NCBI RefSeq assembly: GCF_019645875.1
Contig: NZ_CP081000.1
Span: forward strand, 2,852,001 to 2,916,000
Reading direction: 5' to 3'
From: Mycolicibacterium senegalense
GTDB taxonomy: Bacteria > Actinomycetota > Actinomycetes > Mycobacteriales > Mycobacteriaceae
Length of the DNA: 64,000 bases
Part shown: positions 16,658 through 25,754 of the stretch, in pieces
How the letters are laid out: each line of letters opens with the position of its first letter
Numbering within the stretch: position 1 is the first letter of the stretch
Notes under the pieces: generated by a model
What the model saw: only the letters and a program-made list of their open reading frames with translations
Database searches by the model: none
What the model was told of the DNA's origin: nothing
Program-made: the position numbers and the translations under genes

Positions 16658-17404
16658 GTGATCGTGCTTCTGCCACCCTCGGAGACCAAACGCACCGGCG
16701 GGGACGGCCCGCCGGTGCGTTTGGACATTCTGAGCTCTCCGCAGCTCACCCCGCTTCGCGAGTCGCTGATCGACGAACTGGTCGACCTCGCCGCCGATCC
16801 GCCGGCCTGCCGCCAGGCGCTGGGTATCTCCGCCGCCCAGGATGCAGAGATCGAGCGCAACGCCGCACTGCGGAACACGCCCACGATGCCGGCCATCGAG
16901 CGGTACACCGGGGTCCTGTACGACGCGCTCGACATCGGATCGCTACGTGGCACCGCCGCCGCCCGTGCCCGCGCCCGGTTGGCGGTCGGATCGGCGTTGT
17001 TCGGCCTGCTTCGGGCCGATGATGCGGTCCCCGCCTACCGGCTCTCCGCCTCCTCCAAGTTGCCCGGCCAACCGGGCCTGGCCAAGCGCTGGCGCCCGCT
17101 GTTGGAGCCGGTGCTGGCTGATCTTGCCGCCGAGGAGCTGATCGTGGACCTGCGCTCCGGTTCATACGCAGGGCTGGGTCGCATCCCCGACGCCGTCCGG
17201 GTGCAGGTTCTGGCCGAACATGCCGACGGCCACCGCACCGTGGTCAGCCACTTCAACAAGGCCCACAAAGGTCACCTGGCGCGCGCACTGGCGGGTTCCC
17301 GGGCCGAGCCCAGCGACGCGGCGGCCGTCGCGGCCGTGGCCCGCCGCAACGGCATGAACGTCGAACGCGACGGAAACGATCTCACCGTCGTCGTGCCGGC
17401 CTGA
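16658..17404 (+). CDS. yaaA: YaaA family peroxide-stress protein
   Basis: A 248-residue protein of the YaaA/DUF328 family. The N-terminal MIVLLPPSETKRTGGDG and ERYTGVLYDALDIGSL are diagnostic, with VVSHFNKAHKGHLARAL near the C terminus. In E. coli YaaA lowers free iron and protects DNA during peroxide stress. It is cytoplasmic. The GTG start at 16658 follows TAACGT (16646-16651) by 6 bp, so the message is probably leaderless. Confidence 0.85.
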   Translation: MIVLLPPSETKRTGGDGPPVRLDILSSPQLTPLRESLIDELVDLAADPPACRQALGISAAQDAEIERNAALRNTPTMPAIERYTGVLYDALDIGSLRGTAAARARARLAVGSALFGLLRADDAVPAYRLSASSKLPGQPGLAKRWRPLLEPVLADLAAEELIVDLRSGSYAGLGRIPDAVRVQVLAEHADGHRTVVSHFNKAHKGHLARALAGSRAEPSDAAAVAAVARRNGMNVERDGNDLTVVVPA

Positions 17405-17410
17405 CGCCAA

Positions 17411-18328
17411 CTAAGCGGCTTCGAACGGCTCACCATCCAACGCCTCCGAGAGCCGGCCGTCCGGACCCCGTGGTACGTCGCCCACCAAGGTCACGCGATA
17501 CAGCCGGCGGTCGTGCTCGCCGGTGAGGTCCGACGGCGCGAGGTGCACCGTCGAGCGGTTGTCCCAGAATGCGATGCTGCCCGGTTCCCACTTGAACCTC
17601 ACGGTGTACTCCGGCCGCACCAGCTCGTCGTAGAACAGGCCCAGCAGACGCCGGCTCTCGTGCGGCGACACGTCGACGATGTGACTGGTGAAACCCGGAT
17701 TCACGTAGAGCGCCCGCTCCCCCGTCTCCGGATGTACCCGCACCACCGGGTGCTCGGTCAGCAGTGGACGCCGGCTCACCCGACGCTGATAGTCCTCAGT
17801 GGCTGTCGTGCCGTCCGGCGGCGCGAACCGGTGTACCGCCCGCAACCCGTCTGCCAGCCGCTGCAACGGTGCCGACAACCCTGCGTAGGCCGCGACCGTG
17901 TTGGCCCACTGGGTGTCCCCGCCGTAGGGCGGGATCACCTCGGCCCGAAGTATCGACGCGGCAGGCGGATTGACCGCGGCGGTCACGTCGGCGTGCCAGT
18001 TCGCCTTGTCATAGCCGCGACTGCTGCCGTACCGCGCTTTGAACCGGTCGGCGAAGATCGGGTAGATCGTCGGATAGTCCGGGTCCGGAATGGAATCGAA
18101 GAGCGGATGCGCCGGTGTCGGTGACCCGAATGCCCGCGCCAGCCGCAGGTGGTCGTCGTGGCCGATGAACTGGTCGCGGAAGAACACTACTTTCCACTTG
18201 AGCAGTGCGGCACGAATCTCGGCCACGTGCTCGTCGATCAACGGTGCGGTGACATCGATTCCGTGGATTTCGGCGCCGATCCACCCGGATTGCGGCCGGA
18301 TACTGAGTGCGGATGCCAATTGGGTCAT
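17411..18328 (-). CDS. TauD/TfdA Fe(II)/2-oxoglutarate dioxygenase (second paralogue of the operon)
   Basis: A 305-residue non-haem iron dioxygenase. The iron ligands are H112 and D114 in NWHADVT and the distal His of TVHLAP near 262, followed by an Arg near 278 that binds 2-oxoglutarate. Family members release sulfite or sulfate from taurine, alkylsulfonates or alkyl sulfate esters. It is the last gene of the operon, 28 bp after the binding protein. It resembles the first-gene paralogue at 21028-21972 along its length but differs clearly in the substrate-facing loop (residues 75-105), which suggests a different sulfur substrate. Confidence 0.85.
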   Translation of the reverse strand: MTQLASALSIRPQSGWIGAEIHGIDVTAPLIDEHVAEIRAALLKWKVVFFRDQFIGHDDHLRLARAFGSPTPAHPLFDSIPDPDYPTIYPIFADRFKARYGSSRGYDKANWHADVTAAVNPPAASILRAEVIPPYGGDTQWANTVAAYAGLSAPLQRLADGLRAVHRFAPPDGTTATEDYQRRVSRRPLLTEHPVVRVHPETGERALYVNPGFTSHIVDVSPHESRRLLGLFYDELVRPEYTVRFKWEPGSIAFWDNRSTVHLAPSDLTGEHDRRLYRVTLVGDVPRGPDGRLSEALDGEPFEAA

Positions 18329-18356
18329 GCGCGGTCCTCTCTGTCGATGCGATTCG

Positions 18357-19436
18357 CTATGAGTCAAGCGATTTCGGTGTGACACCGTCGAGCTCGTTCT
18401 GGGCCGTGACGATGTGGTTGTAACGGCCGTCCACATACGGCTTCACGTCGACCCGCGCCTTGATGGTCCCGGTCTCGTGCAGACCGTCGGCGACGGTCTG
18501 GAACAGCGCCGTGGACCGCTCGTCGATCGGGTAGTACGAGGCGATCCCGTCCTCGTCGTACAACTTTTTGCCCTGCTCGAACGTGATGCCCTGCACCTTG
18601 ACGTAGTACTGGTCGATCCACTGGTCGGCGTGGGTGTCCTTCCAGTTGTTGGCGGCCACGGCACGGCCGACATAGTCGCCGATCGCCGCGGCCTTCGCGG
18701 GGTCGACGAGGACATCGCGGCGCACGATCAGGGTCTGGATGCCGGTGTTGATGCCCTTGCCGTCGCCGAGAATGGGCGGCTCACCCAGTTGGTAATACTG
18801 GTTTCCGAGCACGATCGCCGCGTCGACGGCGCCGGCGGCGAACGTCGGAACCACCTCTGCCCCAGCGAGTTCCACGGGCTGGACATCGGTCCGCAGATCC
18901 AGGCCGTGGCGCTTGAGCAGCCCGGCGGTGACCATGTGGCGGCCCGACCCCGGCGGGTAGGCCACCCGCTTACCGCGGAGGTCCTCGATCGTCTTGACCC
19001 CGCTGTCCGGACGCGCCACCAGGTAGTAGCCGCCGCTGGTTCCCGGATTCGCCTGCAGCCCAACGGTTACCAGGTCGGTGACGCCGCTGTCGACTGCGAT
19101 GGGCACCGGCGCCTCGCCGATCGAACCCACGTCGGCCGCTCCCGAGCGCAGCGCCTCGATGACCGCGGCGCCACCGCTGAAATCCGCGAAGTCGACCTCA
19201 TACGGCGTCCCCTGCCCGGCGTTGGCCAGATTCCACGGCAGCGACTGGGTCCCGTTCTGTTCGGCGATGACGAGCTTGGTGCCCGCGGGCACCTCGGTCC
19301 TGGCCGCGATCCTAACCGTGTCGATGGCGGTTTCGGATTCGTCGTCGGATAACCCGCATGCGCTGAGCAGCAACGGGATCAGCAGGAGTGCCGCCGAGCC
19401 CCGCCGCATTCGACCGCCAGATGGCATGTGATTCAT
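18357..19436 (-). CDS. ABC transporter substrate-binding lipoprotein (sulfonate/nitrate/taurine type)
   Basis: A 359-residue lipoprotein whose lipobox LLLSAC places the lipidated Cys at residue 27. The mature part is a type 2 periplasmic binding protein of the SsuA/TauA/NMT1 group: VEVVPTFAAGAVDAAIV-like lobe 2 features and AGLLKRHGLDL are visible. It captures an aliphatic sulfonate or sulfate ester outside the membrane for the permease and ATPase encoded just upstream. The ATG overlaps the ATPase stop (ATGA), giving coupled translation. Confidence 0.85.
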   Translation of the reverse strand: MNHMPSGGRMRRGSAALLLIPLLLSACGLSDDESETAIDTVRIAARTEVPAGTKLVIAEQNGTQSLPWNLANAGQGTPYEVDFADFSGGAAVIEALRSGAADVGSIGEAPVPIAVDSGVTDLVTVGLQANPGTSGGYYLVARPDSGVKTIEDLRGKRVAYPPGSGRHMVTAGLLKRHGLDLRTDVQPVELAGAEVVPTFAAGAVDAAIVLGNQYYQLGEPPILGDGKGINTGIQTLIVRRDVLVDPAKAAAIGDYVGRAVAANNWKDTHADQWIDQYYVKVQGITFEQGKKLYDEDGIASYYPIDERSTALFQTVADGLHETGTIKARVDVKPYVDGRYNHIVTAQNELDGVTPKSLDS

Positions 19437-20176
19437 TCCTTGTCTTCGGATACACCGAGTTCGGACAGCAATCGCTTTCGTAGCGAGGAGAATTCGTGCG
19501 TGTCCCGGGTTCTGGGTTTGGGCACCGTGACGTCGACGTCGAGAGAGATGACGCCGTCGGTCAGCACGATCACGCGGTCGGCGAGCAGGATCGCCTCGTC
19601 GACATCGTGGGTCACCAACAGAACCGCCGGAGTGTGCCTGCGGTACAGGTCCATCAGCAGACCGTGCATCTTGATCCTGGTAAGCGCGTCCAGAGCACCG
19701 AAGGGTTCGTCGAGCAGCAGTAACTGCGGCTCACGCACCAGGGCCCGGGCCAGGGCCACCCGCTGCGCCTCGCCCCCGGACAGCGTGCGCGGCCACGCCT
19801 TGGCTTTGCCCGCCAGGTTGACCTCCCCCAGCGCTGCCAGCGCGCGCTGTTGCACCACGCCGGTCGACGGCAATCCGATCGTCACGTTGGCGAGCACCCG
19901 CTGCCATGGCAGCAGCCGGGAATCCTGGAAGACGATCGCGCGCCGCTCGGGTACCCGCAGGTCGCCTTCCACATCGCTGTCGAGTGCACCGAGGGCGCGC
20001 AGGAACGTGCTCTTGCCGGAACCGCTGCGGCCCAACAGGGCGACGAACTCGCCGGCCCTGATCTCCAGGTCGAGGCCGTCGATGATCACGTTGTCGCCGA
20101 ACCGCTTCCGGACGTCGCGAGCGATCACCACCGCTGGTGCACCGGCCGCGGTGGGCGGCGCGTCAGTCACCGTCAT
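19433..20176 (-). CDS. ABC transporter ATPase (SsuB-like)
   Basis: A 247-residue nucleotide-binding subunit. Walker A is GRSGSGKST (49-57), the signature LSGGE is at 132-136, Walker B is LLLLDEPFG with D156, and the H-loop is in VTHDVDEAI. It energises uptake with the adjacent permease. The start lies within the last codons of the permease gene (14-bp overlap) and the stop overlaps the binding-protein start, so the three are one translational unit. Confidence 0.9.
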   Translation of the reverse strand: MTVTDAPPTAAGAPAVVIARDVRKRFGDNVIIDGLDLEIRAGEFVALLGRSGSGKSTFLRALGALDSDVEGDLRVPERRAIVFQDSRLLPWQRVLANVTIGLPSTGVVQQRALAALGEVNLAGKAKAWPRTLSGGEAQRVALARALVREPQLLLLDEPFGALDALTRIKMHGLLMDLYRRHTPAVLLVTHDVDEAILLADRVIVLTDGVISLDVDVTVPKPRTRDTHEFSSLRKRLLSELGVSEDKE

Positions 20177-21026
20177 AGGCCCGCCTCCAGGTGAGCAGAC
20201 GACCTTCCAGGAACCGGACCACCAGGATCGAGATCAGACCGAGGATCGCGTAGACCGCGATCAGCACGAAGACGATGTCGATCTGGAAGTACTCCCGGGC
20301 GTCGGTCATCATGCGGCCGAGGCCCTTCTTGGCGTTGATCGTCTCGGCGAAGATCAGCGACAGCCAGGACGCGGTCAGCGCCAGGCGCAGTCCGACCAGA
20401 AACCCGGGTAGCGATCCGGGAATGATGACCCGGTAGATCATCTCGGCCCGGCCTGCACCGAAGGAGCGGGCCGCCTCGACCAGGGCGGCGTCCACACTGC
20501 GGATCGCGCTGAATGTGTTGATGTAGATCGCGACGGCGACGGCCAGCGTGATCAACAGAATCTTCGGGACCTCGCTGATCCCGAACCATACGATCAGCAG
20601 CGGCACCAGCGCGAAGTTCGGTACCGCGCGCAGCACTTCCATATTCGCGTCGACAAAGTTCTCCCCGATCCGGGACAGGCCGGAAATCAGCGCCAGGCCC
20701 AGTCCGAGCACCACCCCGAACACCAAGCCGTAGCCGACCCGTAACAGGCTGGCGGTCAGGTGGTCCTGAAACGTGCCGTCGGCGATCAGCGTCCAGGCCG
20801 CACCGAGCACCCGGGTCGGCGGCGGCACCGTGCGCTCGTCGAAAATGCCGACGGTGGACAGCAGTTGCCACAGGCCCACCAGCAGGACCGGCCCCAACAG
20901 CCGCTGCACCGGCCGCGGCACCACCGGCTTGCGCTGCACTCGCCGCACGGCCGCGCGCGGGTCGACGAGCCGGATCGGGACATCGGCGGACACGGCGGCG
21001 GCAGGCCGCGACAGCAGGACGGACAT
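20163..21026 (-). CDS. ABC transporter permease (SsuC/TauC-like)
   Basis: A 287-residue inner-membrane subunit with six predicted helices. The coupling EAA motif is AARSFGAGRAEMIYRVIIPGS. It forms the channel for sulfonate-type substrates with the ATPase and lipoprotein encoded downstream. The start at 21026 is 1 bp past the stop of the upstream dioxygenase. The longer frame reaching 21524 runs through that dioxygenase in another reading frame and is not real. Confidence 0.9.
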   Translation of the reverse strand: MSVLLSRPAAAVSADVPIRLVDPRAAVRRVQRKPVVPRPVQRLLGPVLLVGLWQLLSTVGIFDERTVPPPTRVLGAAWTLIADGTFQDHLTASLLRVGYGLVFGVVLGLGLALISGLSRIGENFVDANMEVLRAVPNFALVPLLIVWFGISEVPKILLITLAVAVAIYINTFSAIRSVDAALVEAARSFGAGRAEMIYRVIIPGSLPGFLVGLRLALTASWLSLIFAETINAKKGLGRMMTDAREYFQIDIVFVLIAVYAILGLISILVVRFLEGRLLTWRRAYDGD

Positions 21027-21027
21027 C

Positions 21028-21972
21028 TCAGGCGGCACCGAAGTAGTCGCCCGAAATCGACTCCGATGCAACACCGTCCGGACCGACCGGAATGTCACCC
21101 ACCAGCGTGATGCGGTGTAGCACCCGGTCGCCCTCGACGTGCTCGAAATCGCGCGGCGCCAGGTGCAGCGCAGCCCGGTTGTCCCAAAACGCCACGCTGC
21201 CCGACTCCCATTTGAACCGCACCGTGTACTCCGGACGTGCGATCTCCTCGAAGAGCAGATCCAGCAGATGCCTGCTCTCGCGGGGCGAGAGGTTGACGAT
21301 CTCGCGGGTGAAAGACGGGTTGACGTAGAGCACCTTCTCTCCCGTCTCCGGGTGCACCCGGACGACCGGATGGATGGTGGCGAGCGGGTTGGTGCGGACC
21401 AGATCGCCGATCTTCTCGGCACTGCGTTCGGCCGACGTCGTCGCACCGAAACGGTGCTCGGCACGCAGCTCGCCGAGCAGGTTCTGCACCGCCGGCGACA
21501 GACCCGCATATACCGCAGCCACATTGGTGAACTGGGTATCCCCGCCGTACTCGGGCACGCGCTCTGCTCGCAGTATCGAATGCGACGGAGGGTTGATCAA
21601 CGGGGTGACGTCGGCGTGCCAGCCGGGACCGTTCGGGCTCTGCCGTTTGCGGTACTTGGTGCCGTACCGATGGTCGTAGGCGGCCGGCGAGACCGTATGG
21701 ATTTGCGGGAATTCGGCTGGGGCAGAGTCGCCCTCGTATGGATGGCCGGCAGTCACGTCCCCGAATTGGGCGCCGAACGCGATCTGCGCCGCGTGGTCGA
21801 GCTCCTGCCCGCGGAAGAACACGACCTTCCACCGGTGCAGTGCGGCACGGATCGCTTCGACCTGTTCTGGTGCCAGCGGCGCGGCGAGATCGATCCCGTC
21901 GATCAAGGCCCCGGTGTGACCCGACAACGGACTGACGGTGACTTCAGAAGCAGACAGTTCAGTAGTAGACAT
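21028..21972 (-). CDS. TauD/TfdA Fe(II)/2-oxoglutarate dioxygenase (first gene of sulfonate operon)
   Basis: A 314-residue dioxygenase with iron ligands H119 and D121 in GWHADVT and the distal His in ALHLAPRD. The conserved HPVVRVHPETGEKVLYVNP segment is shared with the paralogue at 17411. It is probably an alkylsulfatase or alkylsulfonate dioxygenase (the Rv3406/AtsK type is the nearest known in mycobacteria). It leads a five-gene operon, with a GAGGGGAGC site before its ATG. The promoter must lie in 21973-22250 and is likely sulfur-starvation controlled, though no recognised operator was found. Confidence 0.85.
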   Translation of the reverse strand: MSTTELSASEVTVSPLSGHTGALIDGIDLAAPLAPEQVEAIRAALHRWKVVFFRGQELDHAAQIAFGAQFGDVTAGHPYEGDSAPAEFPQIHTVSPAAYDHRYGTKYRKRQSPNGPGWHADVTPLINPPSHSILRAERVPEYGGDTQFTNVAAVYAGLSPAVQNLLGELRAEHRFGATTSAERSAEKIGDLVRTNPLATIHPVVRVHPETGEKVLYVNPSFTREIVNLSPRESRHLLDLLFEEIARPEYTVRFKWESGSVAFWDNRAALHLAPRDFEHVEGDRVLHRITLVGDIPVGPDGVASESISGDYFGAA

Positions 21973-22361
21973 AGCCACGCTCCCCTCGAAAGCGGCTGCT
22001 TGTTTCGGAAATTCGACGCTAACGAGGTTCGCCTGCAGGGATACCGGTTTGAATCGGCGTGACGGGAATGGCGGTCGACGCCGGCGACACCGAAGTGACG
22101 TTGCCGGCCGCCGGACGTGCACATCACCCAAACCGCTTCTGCCTGCGGCGTACTGGCCCACACCGGGCAGACGAGCACGAATCTGGCTGTTGCCGAGCTA
22201 ATTTCAGGGCCACCATGCGACCGCCCCACACAGAACGCGGGTTTCGGCCAATTCCCGGGTGTCGCCCACGGCGCCCCGCCTCGTCGTGCACAATATGAGC
22301 TCGCGTCAGCGCCCGCCGCCGCCTGCCACGCCCATCACACCGCCGTTCTCCGGGAGCAAGC
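21973..22361. other. Divergent intergenic region upstream of the sulfonate operon
   Basis: About 390 bp between the minus-strand operon and the plus-strand membrane protein. It must contain both promoters. I saw no clear hairpin, cysteine-rich leader ORF or known operator. An ATG at 22294 opens a Pro-rich frame, but that frame runs on in the wrong phase through the next gene. Confidence 0.4.
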
Positions 22362-22991
22362 TTGGTCACCTGCCTCGTTTCCACACCGCATCCGCCGTAT
22401 CAGCCGGCTCGTCGCGGACGGCATCGGAAGGCACCGGAGCGACGCTGGCTGCCCGTTGGAATCGGGGTGGCGGCTGCGGCCGTGGTCAGCTCGATGCTCA
22501 CCGCATTCGTCATCCTCACCACGCTCACCTCCAAGTTCTCGGCCAGGGATTCGGTCTACGCCGTCGGCGCCAGAACCTACGAGGTGAAGCCGAACCGGCC
22601 TCTACAGCGCACCTTCACCGCACGCGCCGCAACGCCGCCGGTCGCGGCGTTCGCCTCCGACGGATCCGGCTTCGTCGATTCCTCGGCGCGCTGCGCGGAC
22701 ACCCAGACGGCCCGGGCGATCGGCCGCACCGAAGGATCACTCGTCGTGATCTGCCTGGACCGCACCGGCAGGCTGGAGTACCACGGTGTCCGGCTCTCCG
22801 ACAAAGCGGCGCTGGCAGCGTCGGCCGACCTCACCCCGGGGCGCAAGTTCGTGGCCCGCAACTACCAGGTCAATTACGCGGTCTCGCCGACCGAGTTGCT
22901 GGTCACCTCGGGCAACGCGGTGCTCAAACGCGAACCGATGGTCGAATACCGCGAGATCCTGTCCACGCCGGTGGTCGTCGCACCGCGGTAA
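22362..22991 (+). CDS. Single-pass membrane protein of unknown function
   Basis: A 209-residue protein with an Arg-rich cytoplasmic start (ARRGRHRKAPERRW), one membrane helix (about residues 31-55) and an extracytoplasmic domain. The domain has two Cys residues, in SSARCADT and VVICLDRTG. The TTG start is preceded by GGGAG at good spacing. The layout is common in mycobacterial proteins, but I do not recognise the family. A small membrane-protein gene follows 44 bp later. Confidence 0.6.
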   Translation: MVTCLVSTPHPPYQPARRGRHRKAPERRWLPVGIGVAAAAVVSSMLTAFVILTTLTSKFSARDSVYAVGARTYEVKPNRPLQRTFTARAATPPVAAFASDGSGFVDSSARCADTQTARAIGRTEGSLVVICLDRTGRLEYHGVRLSDKAALAASADLTPGRKFVARNYQVNYAVSPTELLVTSGNAVLKREPMVEYREILSTPVVVAPR

Positions 22992-23035
22992 CCGCGTTAA
23001 GCTGGGCCGCTCATCGGCCACACGGCGGGAGAACG

Positions 23036-23257
23036 ATGTCCACATTCTGGCGGTACGTCCGGATCCAGGCGATGGTGTTCGTGGTCGGTATCGTCGGGCC
23101 GATCTTCTTGGTCGTTTACTTTGCCGCCCAACCGGATCCGACGCTCAAATGGATGTACTTCACGGGGCTGGTCATCACCGCGCTCGAAGTTCTCATCGCG
23201 CTCGAGTTGACCCGTGTCAGCACGCCCACCGATACCACCATCGATCGCCCGGAGTGA
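23036..23257 (+). CDS. Small two-helix membrane protein
   Basis: A 73-residue protein with two hydrophobic segments (about 12-30 and 40-57) joined by a short polar loop, and a polar C-terminal tail. A CGGGAG site precedes the ATG. It lies 6 bp before the amidase start and is probably cotranscribed with it. The function is unknown. Confidence 0.65.
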   Translation: MSTFWRYVRIQAMVFVVGIVGPIFLVVYFAAQPDPTLKWMYFTGLVITALEVLIALELTRVSTPTDTTIDRPE

Positions 23258-23263
23258 TGTGAC

Positions 23264-24739
23264 ATGGATTCGTCATCGGCATTCGAGCTTGCCCGCACCG
23301 ACGCGATCGGACAGGCGGCGTTGGCCGCTGCCGGTGAGGTGACCGCCGTCGAGTTGCTCGACGCCGCGATCATCAGGGTCGAGGCGACCCGCGGTCTCAA
23401 TGCCGTGATCACCGACTTGTTCGACCGGGGTCGCGCCCAGGCCGCAGCCCTCGACGAGTCCGGGGTGCTACGCGGTGAGCGATCCGGCCCGCTGGCCGGG
23501 GTGCCGTTCCTGCTCAAGGATCTCGGCACGGCACTCGCAGGCACTCGCGAATCGATGGGGTGCCGCGCGTTGCGCGACCATGTGGCATCCGAAACGGCGT
23601 GGACGGTGAACTGCTACCTCGATGCGGGCCTCGTGGTGTTCGGCAAGACCAACACCCCCGAGTGGGGCAACCACTGCACCACCGAACCGCTGCTTTTCGG
23701 CCCGACGGTGAATCCGTGGTCGCCCGCCGTGACCCCGGGCGGATCCAGCGGCGGTTCGGCCGCGGCAGTGGCCGCCGGAGTGGTGCCCGCGGCCTCCGGC
23801 GGGGACGGAACCGGTTCCATCCGCGTGCCGGCGTCATGTTGCGGCGTCGTCGGCCTCAAGCCCCGACGCGGCCGATCCTCCTTCGCCCCGGATGCCGGGC
23901 ACGGACTCGAGGGGCTGGTCAACAATCACGCCCTGACCCGAACCGTCCGTGACTGCGCGGCGCTGTTGGACGTCGTCGCCGGCACCGTGCCCGGCGATCC
24001 CTACAGCGCCGCCGCCGCACCGGTCTCCTTCCTCGACACGGCCGCACAGACACCGTCTGCGCAGCGCATCCTGATCGCCACCTCGTCGCCGTTTCCCACC
24101 GAACGAATCGACCCCGAGGTGGTGGCAGCGGTCGAGGCCGCCGGGCGGTTGTTGGAGGGCCTCGGGCATCACCTCACGCCGGGCGCTCCCACGGTCGACG
24201 CCGATGTGGTCGCCGACGCCGTCGCGGTGCTGCACACCGTCAGCAACGCGCAGTTGCACGAACTGGCCCGGCAGCATCTGGGCCGGGCGCCCCGTGAGGA
24301 CGAGTTCGAGCCGAGCACCTGGGTGATGATCCGCGAGGGCTTCACCACCACCGGTCTGGCCTATGCCAACGCCATCGCCGACGTCCATGCCCAGACGCGG
24401 CGGTTCGCCGCGGAAATGGCCGGTCACGATGTGCTGCTGGTGCCGACGCTGCTGACCGGACCGCCGCCCTACGGGCTGCTCAACCAGCCCCGGGGCACCA
24501 CCCGGGCCTTCTTCGACGTCGAGTTCGCCACCACCGGCTGGACGGCCCTGGCCAACATCACCGGCTGGGCTGCCATATCGCTGCCGCTGGGGCAGACCTC
24601 CGGCGGCCTGCCGATCGGGGTGCAGCTGATGGCTCCCGACGAGTCGGTCCTGCTCAGCCTGGCCGGTCAGTTGGAGCAGGCTGACCCGTGGGCTGCCCGC
24701 ACCCCGCCCCGATGGGTGGGCGCTGCCGCCGCGACGTAG
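23264..24739 (+). CDS. Amidase signature family hydrolase
   Basis: A 491-residue amidase with the full Ser-cisSer-Lys triad: K85 in FLLKDLG, S161 in TPGGSSGG and the nucleophile S185 in GDGTGSIRVPAS. The Gly-rich signature at 155-190 is intact. It hydrolyses carboxylic amides or short oligoamides; the closest recalled types are 6-aminohexanoate cyclic-dimer hydrolase-like amidases, but substrate assignment is open. It is cytoplasmic, with no leader. Confidence 0.85.
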   Translation: MDSSSAFELARTDAIGQAALAAAGEVTAVELLDAAIIRVEATRGLNAVITDLFDRGRAQAAALDESGVLRGERSGPLAGVPFLLKDLGTALAGTRESMGCRALRDHVASETAWTVNCYLDAGLVVFGKTNTPEWGNHCTTEPLLFGPTVNPWSPAVTPGGSSGGSAAAVAAGVVPAASGGDGTGSIRVPASCCGVVGLKPRRGRSSFAPDAGHGLEGLVNNHALTRTVRDCAALLDVVAGTVPGDPYSAAAAPVSFLDTAAQTPSAQRILIATSSPFPTERIDPEVVAAVEAAGRLLEGLGHHLTPGAPTVDADVVADAVAVLHTVSNAQLHELARQHLGRAPREDEFEPSTWVMIREGFTTTGLAYANAIADVHAQTRRFAAEMAGHDVLLVPTLLTGPPPYGLLNQPRGTTRAFFDVEFATTGWTALANITGWAAISLPLGQTSGGLPIGVQLMAPDESVLLSLAGQLEQADPWAARTPPRWVGAAAAT

Positions 24740-24829
24740 CCGCATATCCTCTCCAGTGAACTGTGCGCCACTGTGGTGTGCGCAACAGCAGCACAGCGCG
24801 ACGCCGTCTTCAAAGGAGTAGACAACCTC

Positions 24830-25723
24830 ATGGTGAACCAGCAGCAGGCCGACAAGATGACCGCGGGCAAGGGCTTCATCGCCGCGCTCGACCAGAGTGG
24901 TGGGTCCACCCCGAAGGCCCTGCGTCTGTACGGGGTCGAGGAGAGCGCCTACTCCTCCGAAGAGGAGATGTTCGACCTGATCCACCAGATGCGCTCGCGC
25001 ATCATCACCTCCCCGGTGTTCAACGGTGATCGGGTGCTGGCCGCGATCCTGTTCGAGCAGACCATGGACCGCACCATCGAGGGCAAGCCCACCGCGACCT
25101 ACCTGTGGGAGGACAAGGGCGTGGTGCCGCTGCTCAAGATCGACAAGGGTCTGGCTGACGCGGCCGACAGCGTGCAGGTGATGAAGCCGATGCCCGGCCT
25201 GGACGATCTGCTGGCGCGGGCGGCGAAGAACGGCATCTTCGGCACCAAGGAGCGTTCGGTGATCGGCGCCGCGAACGCCGAGGGCATCGCCGCCGTGGTC
25301 GCCCAGCAGTTCGACGTCGCCAAGCAGGTCCTGTCGCACGGCCTGATCCCGATCATCGAGCCCGAGGTCACCATCTCGATCTCCGACAAGGCCGAGGCCG
25401 AGGTGCTGCTGCGCGACGAGATCACCAAGAACCTCGACGCGCTGCCGGCTGATCAGAAGGTGATGCTCAAGCTGACCCTGCCGACGCAGACCAATCACTA
25501 CCAGTCGCTGGTCGAGCACCCCAAGGTGATGCGAGTGGTGGCGCTGTCCGGCGGCTACTCCCGCGACGAGGCCAACAAGCTGCTGGCCGCCAACACCGGC
25601 GTGATCGCCAGCTTCAGCCGCGCGCTGACCGAAGGCCTGTCGGCTCAGCAGAGCGACGACGAGTTCAACGCGACGTTGGACAAGTCCATCCAGTCGATCT
25701 ACGACGCTTCCGTCGCCGGCTGA
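24830..25723 (+). CDS. fda: Class I fructose-bisphosphate aldolase
   Basis: A 297-residue aldolase of the bacterial class I (Schiff-base) group, recognisable from [17 protein letters not shown] near the start, [15 protein letters not shown], and LIPIIEPEV at about residue 175. It splits fructose 1,6-bisphosphate to triose phosphates without metal. Mycobacteria usually rely on the zinc class II enzyme, so this is an additional or condition-specific aldolase. Codon use is highly biased (many GAG, AAG, CTG), as in strongly expressed genes. The ATG lies 11 bp after AAAGGAG, a slightly long spacing. Confidence 0.85.
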   Translation: MVNQQQADKMTAGKGFIAALDQSGGSTPKALRLYGVEESAYSSEEEMFDLIHQMRSRIITSPVFNGDRVLAAILFEQTMDRTIEGKPTATYLWEDKGVVPLLKIDKGLADAADSVQVMKPMPGLDDLLARAAKNGIFGTKERSVIGAANAEGIAAVVAQQFDVAKQVLSHGLIPIIEPEVTISISDKAEAEVLLRDEITKNLDALPADQKVMLKLTLPTQTNHYQSLVEHPKVMRVVALSGGYSRDEANKLLAANTGVIASFSRALTEGLSAQQSDDEFNATLDKSIQSIYDASVAG

Positions 25724-25754
25724 CCGCGTACCCGGACAGGCGAGGCACTCGAAG

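Noticed and set aside
20163..21524. A 453-codon frame apparently fusing a permease to an N-terminal domain
   Set aside because: The extra part is an out-of-phase reading of the upstream dioxygenase; the permease starts at 21026.
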